Shown here one piece after another: positions 6,918 to 13,779 of a stretch of DNA of 13,779 bases. Below the pieces are notes generated by a model. It was not told the DNA's origin, did no database searches, and saw only the letters and a program-made list of their open reading frames with translations. Origin of the DNA: Bacillota bacterium (GTDB lineage Bacteria; Bacillota; Clostridia; Christensenellales; CAG-138). The position numbers were made by a program, and so were the translations under genes. Within the stretch, counting starts at the first letter, position 1. The number at the start of each line of letters is the position of its first letter. Where the stretch lies: NCBI GenBank assembly GCA_023416895.1, contig JAEZGQ010000217.1:1-13779 (forward strand), written 5' to 3'.

Positions 6918-8717
6918 ATGAGCGAAAAAGATTTAAAAAACAACGTTTGTAAGAACGAAGAAACCGATGTCAGACCGACCTGCGGACCCGACGGCGAAAA
7001 GGGGCAGCTTGCGCTCGACGATGCGCGGCGCATCAAGGTGCTTTCCCCGGGCATGCTCGTTTTTAAGCGTTTCGTAAGAAACAAGCTGGCCATCACTGGC
7101 ATCATCATCCTTGTTGCGATGTTCGTGTTCTCCTTTGTTTTGCCGCTGTTCATGCCTTACAGCGAATCGCAGGTGTTCAAACATGACGAGGCGATCCTTA
7201 AGGAGTTCGCGGGTGCGATGTACAACGAGGAACTCCGCTATTTCCAAGTGGAGGGGCGCGAGTTTTCCAAATCCGCGCAGGCGCAGTTCGTACTTGCCCT
7301 TACCGCGAAAGCCGAAACCTTCACCTCGGGAACCGATGCGTTCAGCTATGTACAGGAAGGTGATAACTTCTACATCATTAGCGGCACGAGTAAGGTTGCC
7401 GACATAGAAACCTTTGGCGGCAAGTTTACGCTGAAGCCGGTTTCGGACGCTTTCGTGCCGACCGATGCGTTCACCAATGCCTGCAGCACAACGATTGACG
7501 CGAAGCTCGATTCATTCGACTTTGAAGGCAAAACCTACTTCATTGGCAAAAACGGCAAAAACTACACCGTGGGCACCATGGAAACGTTGGCTATGGCGAG
7601 CCTTCTGGTGTATGACGCTTACGACGAAAAAGATGTCCCTCTTACGACCAACTTTGAGTTCCGCTATGTTTCCGAAAATGCGATCAATGACGGGCAGGCA
7701 AACTTTGTTTACAACGGCACGCAATATACCATTGTGAACGATGGCGATATTACCATCAGCAAAACGGAAAACGGCGCGAATGTTCCGGTTGTTAGTGTTT
7801 CCAACATCCTTGTTTCGCCCATTCAAAACGGCGTGTTTTTGACGGCGGAATACAAGGCCGTAGTTCGCGACGCGGTCATCAATAAGCTTGACAAATTCAC
7901 CTTCACCGACGCTTCGGGTACAGAAACCGAATATGAAATAAGCCTTGTACACAAAACCTATAACATCAAAACGCTTACCGTTTCCCGCCTGATCACCATG
8001 TACGAAGAGCCTTCGAGCGAACATTTCATGGGCACGGATGCCAACGGTATGGACGTGCTCGTGCGCTTGATGTACGGCGGTCGCGTATCTCTGATGGTCG
8101 GCTTCGTGGTTGTGTTCCTTGAGCTTTTCATCGGCGTAATCATCGGTGGTGTTTCCGGCTACTTCGGCGGCTGGGTGGATATGGCACTGATGCGCTTTGT
8201 GGACTTGTTCAACAGCATTCCGTTCTATCCAATCGTGTTTATTTTGAGCGCGGCAATGGATAGCATGGATGTGGAGGCGACAGGGCGTATTTTCCTATTG
8301 ATGGCGGTTCTTGGCATCATGGGTTGGACCGGTATCGCGCGCGTGGTGCGCGGCCAGATTCTCTCGCTTCGCGAGCAGGACTTTATGGTTGCTACCGAAG
8401 CGACGGGCATCCGCAATTCCCGTAGGATTTTCCGTCACCTGATCCCCAACGTCATGCCGCTTCTCATCGTGCAGGCGACCATGAGCCTTGGCGGTATCAT
8501 CATCACGGAAGCAACGCTCTCCTTCTTGGGCTTGGGCGTAAAATACCCGCTCGCTTCGTGGGGCAGCATCATCAACGCGGCAAACAGCATCCACGTTCTC
8601 AAAGAATACGGCTTTATCTGGATTCCGGCCGGTCTCCTTATTGTGCTGACGGTGCTGGGCTTCAACTTCGTGGGCGACGGTCTTAGGGACGCGTTCGATC
8701 CCAAGATGAAAAGGTAG
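6918..8717 (+). CDS. oppC: Peptide ABC transporter permease, OppC/DppC type, with a large extracytoplasmic insertion
   Basis: This is the second channel half. It is 599 residues long where the family is usually about 280-320. A polar N-terminal tail and the OppC_N-type segment (KRFVRNKLAITGIIILVAMF, then FSFVLPLFMPYS) place helix 1 at about 57-79. The normal family sequence resumes at EEPSSEHFMGTDANGMDVL (from residue 363), followed by the remaining helices, the EAA loop at about 490-515 (TEATGIRNSRRIFRHLIPN) and the C-terminal GDGLRDAFDPKMKR. Residues of about 80-362 are an insertion. It is polar and predicted beta-rich, with no hydrophobic helix, and lies on the outer face by topology. Four segments in it look alike (starting near 141, 199, 262 and 326). 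The start is ATG 6918 with GGAGG 5 bases upstream. A TTG at 6903 overlapping the oppB stop is less likely. Both ends match the family well, so this is one intact gene. Confidence 0.93.
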   Translation: MSEKDLKNNVCKNEETDVRPTCGPDGEKGQLALDDARRIKVLSPGMLVFKRFVRNKLAITGIIILVAMFVFSFVLPLFMPYSESQVFKHDEAILKEFAGAMYNEELRYFQVEGREFSKSAQAQFVLALTAKAETFTSGTDAFSYVQEGDNFYIISGTSKVADIETFGGKFTLKPVSDAFVPTDAFTNACSTTIDAKLDSFDFEGKTYFIGKNGKNYTVGTMETLAMASLLVYDAYDEKDVPLTTNFEFRYVSENAINDGQANFVYNGTQYTIVNDGDITISKTENGANVPVVSVSNILVSPIQNGVFLTAEYKAVVRDAVINKLDKFTFTDASGTETEYEISLVHKTYNIKTLTVSRLITMYEEPSSEHFMGTDANGMDVLVRLMYGGRVSLMVGFVVVFLELFIGVIIGGVSGYFGGWVDMALMRFVDLFNSIPFYPIVFILSAAMDSMDVEATGRIFLLMAVLGIMGWTGIARVVRGQILSLREQDFMVATEATGIRNSRRIFRHLIPNVMPLLIVQATMSLGGIIITEATLSFLGLGVKYPLASWGSIINAANSIHVLKEYGFIWIPAGLLIVLTVLGFNFVGDGLRDAFDPKMKR

Positions 8718-8726
8718 GTGTGCATC

Positions 8727-9896
8727 ATGGCAATTTTCAGCAAACCCAATTCGCAGTCGAAAAAGGCCAACTACATTTCCGCGCAGGAGTCCGCAAGGAT
8801 TTCGCGCGAGAACCGGCGCATAACGAATAAGATCGAGCGCAAGCGCAATCGAAGGAATGTGCCGCCTTCCGAGTACCTTACGGAAATGCAGGACCCGCAA
8901 AACGTCGTGGAATTCGACGATTTGCATACCTATTTCTTTACGGACATCGGCACTGTAAAAGCCGTTGACGGCGTAACGTTCAGCGTTCCGCAGGGCAAAA
9001 CCGTAGGCGTCGTGGGCGAATCAGGCTGCGGCAAATCGGTGACGAGCCTTTCTTTGATGCAGCTTGTGCAGCGCCCCCAAGGGCAGATTGTAAGCGGTGC
9101 CATTCGCGTAAACGCGGGCGACAAGGTGTACGACATCGCCAACACCCCCAGGGAGATCATGGAACACATTCGCGGTAACTACGTTTCCATGATTTTCCAA
9201 GAACCAATGACAAGCCTTAACCCGGTGTTCCGCGCTGGTGCGCAGATCGACGAGGTCATCAAGCTCCATAACCCCGAAATGACCGATGAGGCCGTTAAGG
9301 AACGTACGCTTGAAATGCTCGAGCTTGTAAACATCGCCAACAAAGAAGGCGTGTACATGATGTACCCGCACGAGCTTTCGGGCGGCATGCGCCAAAGGAT
9401 TATGATCGCGATGGCGCTTGCCTGCAACCCCAAGCTTATCATTGCTGACGAACCGACCACCGCGCTCGACGTAACCATTCAAGCGCAGATCCTCGACCTT
9501 TTAAGAAACCTCAAAGATAAGATCAATTCGAGCATCATGCTCATTACGCACGACCTTGGCGTAGTTGCGGACATGGCGGACTATGTGGTTGTTATGTACG
9601 CCGGCAAGATCGTGGAAAAGGGTACTGCGGAAGAGGTGTTTTTGCACCCGTCGCACCCCTACACCATCGGCCTCATGGCTTCCAAGCCCGTCGTTGGCAG
9701 GGAGATCGACCGGCTTTACAGCATTCCCGGCACGGTTCCAAACCCCATCAACATGCCGGATTACTGCTATTTTAAAGACCGCTGCGAACGTTGCGTCGAA
9801 GGGTGCACCGGCCAATATCCGCCGGAAATCAAGCTGAGCGATACGCACTTTGTAAGCTGCTATCTGTATGCCGGCAAGGAGGAATCCGACAAATGA
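8727..9896 (+). CDS. oppD: Peptide ABC transporter ATP-binding protein, OppD/DppD type
   Basis: This is one of two ATPases that drive the importer from the cytoplasmic face. In the 389 residues I see Walker A GESGCGKS (97-104), the Q-loop Gln158 (IFQEPMTSLNP), signature LSGGMRQR (217-224), Walker B LIIADEP (237-243) and the H-loop His275 (ITHD). The C-terminal oligopeptide-ATPase extension has Cys347, Cys353, Cys360 and Cys378 in the spacing reported to hold an iron-sulphur cluster in related OppD proteins, plus an extra Cys356. About 60 N-terminal residues are unusual: they are strongly basic and polar (SRENRRITNKIERKRNRRN) and precede the usual domain start VVEFDDLHTYF. ATG 8727 is 7 bases after an AGGT site that overlaps the oppC stop. 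A GTG at 8718 would add only three residues. The stop overlaps the next start as ATGA, indicating translational coupling with oppF. Confidence 0.95.
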   Translation: MAIFSKPNSQSKKANYISAQESARISRENRRITNKIERKRNRRNVPPSEYLTEMQDPQNVVEFDDLHTYFFTDIGTVKAVDGVTFSVPQGKTVGVVGESGCGKSVTSLSLMQLVQRPQGQIVSGAIRVNAGDKVYDIANTPREIMEHIRGNYVSMIFQEPMTSLNPVFRAGAQIDEVIKLHNPEMTDEAVKERTLEMLELVNIANKEGVYMMYPHELSGGMRQRIMIAMALACNPKLIIADEPTTALDVTIQAQILDLLRNLKDKINSSIMLITHDLGVVADMADYVVVMYAGKIVEKGTAEEVFLHPSHPYTIGLMASKPVVGREIDRLYSIPGTVPNPINMPDYCYFKDRCERCVEGCTGQYPPEIKLSDTHFVSCYLYAGKEESDK

Positions 9897-10873
9897 GCGA
9901 GCATGTCGAAAACGTTCTTGAGGTCAAGAATTTAAAGAAGTACTATCCCATCAAGGCCGGCATGTTCGGCAAGGTCGTGGGTCAGGTGCGCGCGGTGGAC
10001 GGCGTGAGCTTTAACATCAAGCGCGGCACGACGATGGGTCTTGTGGGCGAGTCCGGCTGCGGCAAAACCACCGTGGGCAAAACGGTGTTGCGCCTACATG
10101 AAATCACTGACGGTGAAGTAAATTTTGAGGGTACAAACATTCGCACGATCCAAAGAAAGGATCTGCGTCTGCTCCGCCCCAAATTTCAGATGATCTTTCA
10201 GGATCCATACTCGAGCCTTTCCCCGCGTATGCCGGTCGTTGAGATCATCGGCGAGGCGGTGCGCGAGCACGGCATCGTACCCAAAAACGAGTTCAACGAT
10301 TACATTGAGCGCATTATGTGTTCCTGCGGCTTGCAGCCTTACCACAAGGATCGCTACCCACACGAATTTTCCGGCGGTCAGAGACAGAGAATATGTATCG
10401 CGCGTGCACTGGCGCTCAACCCCGATTTTATCGTGTGTGACGAGCCTGTTTCGGCGCTCGACGTTTCCATTCAGGCGCAGATCATCAACCTTTTGGAGGA
10501 TCTCCAAAAGCAGTTCGGACTTGCGTATTTGTTCATCTCGCATGATCTTTCCGTTGTGGAGCATATCTCCGATACGGTAGGCGTTATGTATTTGGGTGAC
10601 ATGGTGGAATACGGCGACAAGAAGGAAATCTTCAAAAACCCGCTGCATCCGTATACCAAGGCGCTGTTCTCCGCAATTCCTGTTCCGGATCCGACGGTAA
10701 AAATGAAGCGCATCATTCTCGAAGGCAGCATTCCTTCTCCTGCCAACCCGCCTTCGGGCTGTAAGTTCCACACCCGCTGCCGCGAGTGCATGGACATTTG
10801 CAGCAAGGAAGTTCCAAAGCCCTACTACGCGAGCGAAGACCACTACGTATCGTGCCATTTGTACAACAAATAA
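9893..10873 (+). CDS. oppF: Peptide ABC transporter ATP-binding protein, OppF/DppF type
   Basis: This is the second ATPase, pairing with OppD. The 326 residues carry Walker A GESGCGKTT (52-60), the Q-loop in IFQDPYSSLSPRMPV (101-115), signature FSGGQRQR (159-166), Walker B FIVCDEP (179-185) and the H-loop His217 (ISHD). The C-terminal family extension begins at HPYTKALFSAIPVPDP and holds Cys290, Cys296, Cys303 and Cys321, with the extra Cys299 at the same relative place as in OppD. The start ATG overlaps the oppD stop in ATGA and is served by AAGGAGG at 9876-9882. The open frame extends further upstream, but those residues lie within oppD and do not match the family. Length and motifs are normal. 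Confidence 0.96.
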   Translation: MSEHVENVLEVKNLKKYYPIKAGMFGKVVGQVRAVDGVSFNIKRGTTMGLVGESGCGKTTVGKTVLRLHEITDGEVNFEGTNIRTIQRKDLRLLRPKFQMIFQDPYSSLSPRMPVVEIIGEAVREHGIVPKNEFNDYIERIMCSCGLQPYHKDRYPHEFSGGQRQRICIARALALNPDFIVCDEPVSALDVSIQAQIINLLEDLQKQFGLAYLFISHDLSVVEHISDTVGVMYLGDMVEYGDKKEIFKNPLHPYTKALFSAIPVPDPTVKMKRIILEGSIPSPANPPSGCKFHTRCRECMDICSKEVPKPYYASEDHYVSCHLYNK

Positions 10874-10891
10874 AGCACGGGAAAGTAGCAC

Positions 10892-11164
10892 ATGGCGAAA
10901 AAACGAAAAACCTATGAGGATGACGACGGTCGCGTTGTTGCCAAAATGAACGTCGAGGGGATGCCGTGGTATCGCCCGGGTCCCAAGGACGATGAAAGGG
11001 CCGTGCCGGAGCAAAGAGCGGGCGCAAGCCGCGAGCCGCTTACGCGGCGCGAAACGTTTTTGATCATGTTGCAATCCATGAAATGGGCGTTGCTGTTTTC
11101 ACTGTTTTTCAGTGCTATCATGGTTGCGTTTGTGCTGTTTTGTGTGCTGGTGTGGTTTAAATAG
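10892..11164 (+). CDS. Small single-span membrane protein at the end of the transporter operon
   Basis: This 90-residue protein starts 18 bases after the oppF stop, with a modest GGGAA site before the ATG. A highly charged N-terminal region of about 55 residues (MAKKRKTYEDDDGRVVAKM, then NVEGMPWYRPGPKDDER) is followed by LTRRETFLIML and one strong hydrophobic helix at about 66-88, ending in WFK at the C-terminus. The long polar N-terminus is rich in Lys and Arg and is probably cytoplasmic. The acidic DDDGR...EGMPWY block looks like a conserved motif rather than random sequence. I do not recognise a named family. The position suggests an accessory or regulatory subunit of the importer, which is inference. 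Confidence 0.75.
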   Translation: MAKKRKTYEDDDGRVVAKMNVEGMPWYRPGPKDDERAVPEQRAGASREPLTRRETFLIMLQSMKWALLFSLFFSAIMVAFVLFCVLVWFK

Positions 11165-11166
11165 GT

Positions 11167-11385
11167 ATGGATATCATCAATTACAAAAAGCATGTCTTAC
11201 CCTGCCCGCACTGCGGCAAGGACGTGCTCGACCATATGGACAACTGCCCGCATTGCGGCGGGCAGCTCAGAAAGCAGTTTGACAAGGAAAAGCTCAAGCG
11301 CTTCAAGCGCGTCGCCAACATCATCGGCATCTTGATCTCAGCCGTGTGTCTGGTGCTCATCCTTGCAAACCGTTGCACCGCGTGA
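11167..11385 (+). CDS. Small zinc-ribbon membrane protein
   Basis: The 72-residue protein begins two bases after the preceding stop, so it should be translated from the same message. It has a compact zinc ribbon, CPHC at residues 13-16 and CPHC at 27-30, each followed by Gly, then a basic stretch (KEKLKRFKR, about 40-48) and one hydrophobic helix (about 51-68) close to the C-terminus. This is the common layout of bacterial small zinc-ribbon proteins with a membrane tail, whose ribbon stays in the cytoplasm. Its own ribbon may mediate protein contacts. It is the last gene before the terminator at 11426-11453. The specific role is unknown. Confidence 0.78.
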   Translation: MDIINYKKHVLPCPHCGKDVLDHMDNCPHCGGQLRKQFDKEKLKRFKRVANIIGILISAVCLVLILANRCTA

Positions 11386-11394
11386 TAGAATAAA

Positions 11395-11417
11395 TGCCGT
11401 CGGTCTTTCCGGCGGCA
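11395..11417 (+). other. Hairpin just after the zinc-ribbon gene
   Basis: TGCCGTCGG (11395-11403) pairs with CCGGCGGCA (11409-11417) through 9 pairs including one G-T, around a 5-base loop. It directly precedes the operon terminator and may protect the message end. Confidence 0.45.
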
Positions 11418-11425
11418 CGTAGTGT

Positions 11426-11453
11426 CAAAAAAGTGCCTTGAGGCACTTTTTTG
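11426..11453. terminator. Rho-independent terminator of the transporter operon
   Basis: A perfect 12-bp stem (11426-11437 with 11442-11453) has the loop TTGA. The left arm begins with an A6 run and the right arm ends with T6, so it should terminate in both directions. It marks the end of the seven-gene unit begun at the 3161 promoter. Confidence 0.9.
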
Positions 11454-11459
11454 AGTTTG

Positions 11460-11599
11460 CAGGAAGCGCCTGCTCGTGCCTCACGGTCAGCACTTCCTGA
11501 GAAGAAAGCCTTGCTCACAAGGCTTAACGCGAGCGGCGCACATGTCGCCGCTCGCGAAGGAAACCTCCGGTGGTTATGTAGAGCCCCCATGGGCTTTTT
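11460..11599. repeat. Cluster of consecutive hairpins, candidate intergenic repeat element or structured RNA
   Basis: Within 140 bases there are four stem-loops. 11460-11469 pairs with 11490-11499 (9 of 10 pairs). 11506-11513 pairs with 11518-11525 (8 of 8). 11528-11538 pairs with 11546-11556 (11 of 11, CGCGAGCGGCG with its complement). AGCCC at 11582-11586 pairs with GGGCT at 11591-11595 and is followed by a T run, so it could be a weak terminator. Open frames across it look spurious. This density of perfect stems resembles REP/BIME-like or MITE-like elements. It could also be an expressed structured RNA. Only a genome-wide search can tell. Confidence 0.45.
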
Positions 11600-11671
11600 G
11601 CTCGGCTGGTACCGCCGTTGTTTGCAACGATATCCTTATCTCCATATTTATCAAAATTCATTGAGGGCGTC

Positions 11672-12958
11672 ATGAACAAAAAGCTATGGACGCACGACTT
11701 TACCATTTTAACGCTTGGTACGGTCGTGAACATGTTTGGCAACGCCATTTCGGGCTTTGCTTTGGGGCTGTTGGTGCTCGACTATACCAACTCTACCATG
11801 CTCTACTCGATCTATCTTGTTTGCAACAATCTGCCAAGGGTCATCATGCCGCTTATCGCGGGGCCGTACCTCGACAGGTTTTCCCGCAAGCGCCTTATTT
11901 ACATACTTAACTTCTTTGCAGCGGGGCTTTATGTAGCGGTGAGCCTGCTTGTTGGAAAGGGGCTTTTGAGCTACCCGATCATTCTTGTGTTCGCGATGCT
12001 TGTCGGCACGATAGACAGCGTCTATTCCGTGTCATACGATAGCTTTTACCCCATGCTCATAAGTGAAGGAAATTTCTCCAAGGCTTATTCCGTGAGCAGC
12101 CTTATTTATCCGCTTGCCACCACCATTATGGTGCCCGTTGCCGGGGTTGCTTACAGTACCGTAGGCATTATGCCGCTTTTCATTTTCAATGCAACAACGT
12201 TTTTTATCGCGGCGCTTTTGCAAACGCGCATCCGCACGCAAGAAACGCACGTGAAAGAAGCAAAAAAGACCGGCTTCAGCCTCAAACGCTATGCGGATGA
12301 CTTTAAGTTTGGTCTTTCGTACCTTCGCTCCGAAAAAGGGCTTGCCACCATTACAATTTACTTCTGCGTATCCACCCTCGTGAGCGGCGCAGCAGGCGCG
12401 CTCCTTCTCCCGTTTTTTAAGTCGCATACATTTGTGGTGCCGGAATCGCTCAACTTCATCATGCGTTTTGTGAAAACCGAGGATGGGCTTGGCGTAGGCA
12501 TTTATTCGCTCATCATGAGCATTGCCACGTTCGGCAGGCTCATCGGCGGCATGGTGCACTACAAATTCCGCTATCCGGTGGACAAAAAGTTCTACATTGC
12601 GCTGTTTGTGTATGCAAGCCTTTGCTTTATCGAGGGAAGCTACCTTTACATGCCGGTAGCCGCCATGCTTGTGATGGAGCTTTGCTCAGGGTTGCTCGGC
12701 GTCACCTCGTTTAATATCCGCATTTCGGCCACGCAAAACTATGTAAAGGATGAAGTGCGCGGCAGGTTCAACGGCATTTTCTCCATGGTCAACATGCTCG
12801 GCATGATCGCAGGGCAGCTGCTCGCGGGCGGGCTTAGCACGGTCATGCAGCCCCGTACCATCATTGTTCTTCTTTACGCTTGCAACCTTGTCGCGGTATA
12901 CTTGATCATGTTCCGCAACCGCGAGCATGTAAAGCTGATTTACAACCGTCAGGTGTAA
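11672..12958 (+). CDS. Major facilitator superfamily transporter (exporter-like)
   Basis: This 428-residue protein has about 12 hydrophobic segments and the family's motif A in the loop after helix 2, GPYLDRFSRKR at 64-74. The second half repeats the fold (NIRISATQNYVKDEVRGRFNG, here read as NIRISATQ then YVKDEVRGRFNG, which is the loop typical of EntS/DHA3-like exporters). These features point to a proton-coupled permease, probably an efflux pump, but the substrate is not visible. The start ATG 11672 has GAGGG four bases upstream. In-frame upstream sequence from 11618 lacks a site and looks non-coding. No strong promoter was seen: a TTGCAA at 11622 has only a weak partner. The next gene begins 40 bases after the stop on the same strand. 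Confidence 0.9.
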   Translation: MNKKLWTHDFTILTLGTVVNMFGNAISGFALGLLVLDYTNSTMLYSIYLVCNNLPRVIMPLIAGPYLDRFSRKRLIYILNFFAAGLYVAVSLLVGKGLLSYPIILVFAMLVGTIDSVYSVSYDSFYPMLISEGNFSKAYSVSSLIYPLATTIMVPVAGVAYSTVGIMPLFIFNATTFFIAALLQTRIRTQETHVKEAKKTGFSLKRYADDFKFGLSYLRSEKGLATITIYFCVSTLVSGAAGALLLPFFKSHTFVVPESLNFIMRFVKTEDGLGVGIYSLIMSIATFGRLIGGMVHYKFRYPVDKKFYIALFVYASLCFIEGSYLYMPVAAMLVMELCSGLLGVTSFNIRISATQNYVKDEVRGRFNGIFSMVNMLGMIAGQLLAGGLSTVMQPRTIIVLLYACNLVAVYLIMFRNREHVKLIYNRQV

Positions 12959-12998
12959 ATGCCAAATTTCTCCGCTTCAAGCGGGAAGGATACAAACT

Positions 12999-13691
12999 GT
13001 GCTCGGTACCATCGTAAACGCCGCGGCCATCGTGGCGGGCAGCCTCATTGGGCTGCTTTTTAAAAAGGGTTTTTCCAAAAAGATTGCGGACGCCGTGATG
13101 ACCGGTCTTGCACTGTGCGTGCTCTACATCGGTGTGAGCGGCGCGCTCGAGGGACAGCATGTGCTTGCGGTAATCCTCTCCATGGTCGTGGGCGGCATCG
13201 TGGGCACACTTCTCGATTTGGACGCGCGGCTAAAAAAGCTTGGAGACCGCATCGAGGCGCGTATGAAACATGGCGCGCAAACAGGCTTTTCAAACGGACT
13301 TGTGACGGCGAGCCTTCTTTATTGCGTGGGCGCAATGGCAATCTTGGGCGCGCTTGCAAGCGGCCTTCGCGGCGACCACAGCATTTTGTACACGAAATCG
13401 CTTTTGGACTTCATTTCCGCCATCGTGCTTGCTGCAACGCTCGGCATGGGCGTAGCCTTTTCGGCCGTGCCGGTACTCTTGTACCAAGGGCTGATTACGA
13501 TTCTTGCTCAGTTTGTGGCGCCCGCGCTCAACGACGCGGCAGTCGCGGATATGACATGCACGGGTTCGCTCCTTTTGATTGCGCTCGGGCTCAATATGCT
13601 CGGCGTTACGAAGATCAAGGTGATGAATTATGTCCCGGGCATCTTCCTTGCGCTGGGCTTCAGCGCGCTCATGGCACTGCTGAGTGCATAA
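12999..13691 (+). CDS. DUF554 family membrane protein (YdfK/YqgA type)
   Basis: The 230-residue product is of normal length for DUF554 and starts with the family's typical sequence (LGTIVNAAAIVAGSLIGLLF). I see about seven hydrophobic segments, with the charged loop DLDARLKKLGDRIEARM in the middle, the characteristic GFSNGLVTASLLYCVGAMAI stretch after it, and a C-terminal LNMLGVTKIKVMNYVPGIF. The start is GTG 12999 with GGAAGGA (12984-12990) 8 bases upstream. A small palindrome (CCGCTTCAAGCGG) partly overlaps that site. The family is widespread but without an established function; transport has been suggested. It probably shares a transcript with the MFS gene 40 bases upstream, and ends before the terminator at 13739-13772. 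Confidence 0.92.
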   Translation: MLGTIVNAAAIVAGSLIGLLFKKGFSKKIADAVMTGLALCVLYIGVSGALEGQHVLAVILSMVVGGIVGTLLDLDARLKKLGDRIEARMKHGAQTGFSNGLVTASLLYCVGAMAILGALASGLRGDHSILYTKSLLDFISAIVLAATLGMGVAFSAVPVLLYQGLITILAQFVAPALNDAAVADMTCTGSLLLIALGLNMLGVTKIKVMNYVPGIFLALGFSALMALLSA

Positions 13692-13738
13692 CATTCCCGC
13701 ACATTCCCCGGGAAATGTATTCGATTCTACATCAAACA

Positions 13739-13772
13739 AAACCGGTGCAAAGCATTGTCTTTGCACCGGTTT
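13739..13772. terminator. Rho-independent terminator after the DUF554 gene
   Basis: A perfect 14-bp stem (13739-13752 with 13759-13772) has the loop CATTGT. On the plus strand the tail is TTTC then TTGC. On the minus strand it runs into TTTTGTTT, so it may serve convergent genes too. It lies 47 bases after the DUF554 stop. Confidence 0.8.
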
Positions 13773-13779
13773 CTTGCTA

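Noticed and set aside
7155..8003. Possibility that the long OppC is two genes fused or a sequencing artefact
   Set aside because: The frame is continuous and codon use is uniform. The family sequence is complete once the insertion is left out.
11604..11617. T-box-like sequence GGCTGGTACCGCCG before the MFS gene
   Set aside because: It contains TGGTACCGC as in T-box leaders, but no terminator follows it, the usual Stem I elements were not found, and the nearest T-run hairpin lies before it rather than after.
11451..11675. 74-residue plus-strand open frame between the zinc-ribbon and MFS genes
   Set aside because: It runs through several perfect hairpins and a terminator, has no ribosome binding site and overlaps the MFS start. 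It is most likely chance coding in a repeat-like region.
13692..13718. Imperfect palindrome ACATTCCCCGGGAAATGT as a terminator
   Set aside because: The symmetry is incomplete and no T-run follows. The perfect 14-bp stem 20 bases later explains termination better.

Overview
The window looks like chromosomal DNA of a moderately GC-rich Gram-positive bacterium, most likely a clostridial Bacillota. The reasons are strong AGGAGG-type ribosome binding sites, near-consensus sigma-A promoters, a lipoprotein-type peptide-binding protein, GTG starts, and radA and YdfK-type (DUF554) genes typical of that group. No transposase, integrase, CRISPR array, tRNA or rRNA was seen. The taxonomic call is inference.

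Layout. (1) Positions 1-2176, minus strand: the start of radA (cut by the left edge), preceded in transcription by a membrane-anchored, probably beta-propeller protein. (2) Positions 2177-2487: a divergent control region with an extended -10 promoter (TGGTATRAT) facing each way. (3) Positions 2488-3042, plus strand: an unrecognised four-helix membrane protein with a GTG start. (4) Positions 3161-11453: one large peptide/opine-type ABC importer operon. It has a near-perfect sigma-A promoter, a lipoprotein binding protein (824 aa), an oppB-type permease, an oppC-type permease (599 aa), the ATPases oppD and oppF (ATGA overlap), and then two tiny membrane proteins, one with a zinc ribbon. It ends at a perfect 12-bp terminator hairpin. 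(5) Positions 11386-11671: a gap packed with six hairpins. (6) Positions 11672-13691: an MFS exporter-like permease and a DUF554 membrane protein, followed by a 14-bp stem terminator.

How the genes work together. The lipoprotein would capture a substrate, probably a peptide, outside the membrane and pass it to the OppB/OppC channel, powered by OppD/OppF. A strong hairpin just after the binding-protein gene would allow much more binding protein than channel to be made.

The most unusual point is that both extracytoplasmic partners are enlarged. The OppC-type permease carries about 280 extra residues between its first membrane helix and the rest of the channel, apparently built from a repeated module of about 60 residues. 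The binding protein carries about 170-200 extra residues. A matched docking device, comparable in principle to the MalF P2 loop, is the best candidate here for something poorly described. The two small membrane proteins at the operon end are possible accessory subunits.
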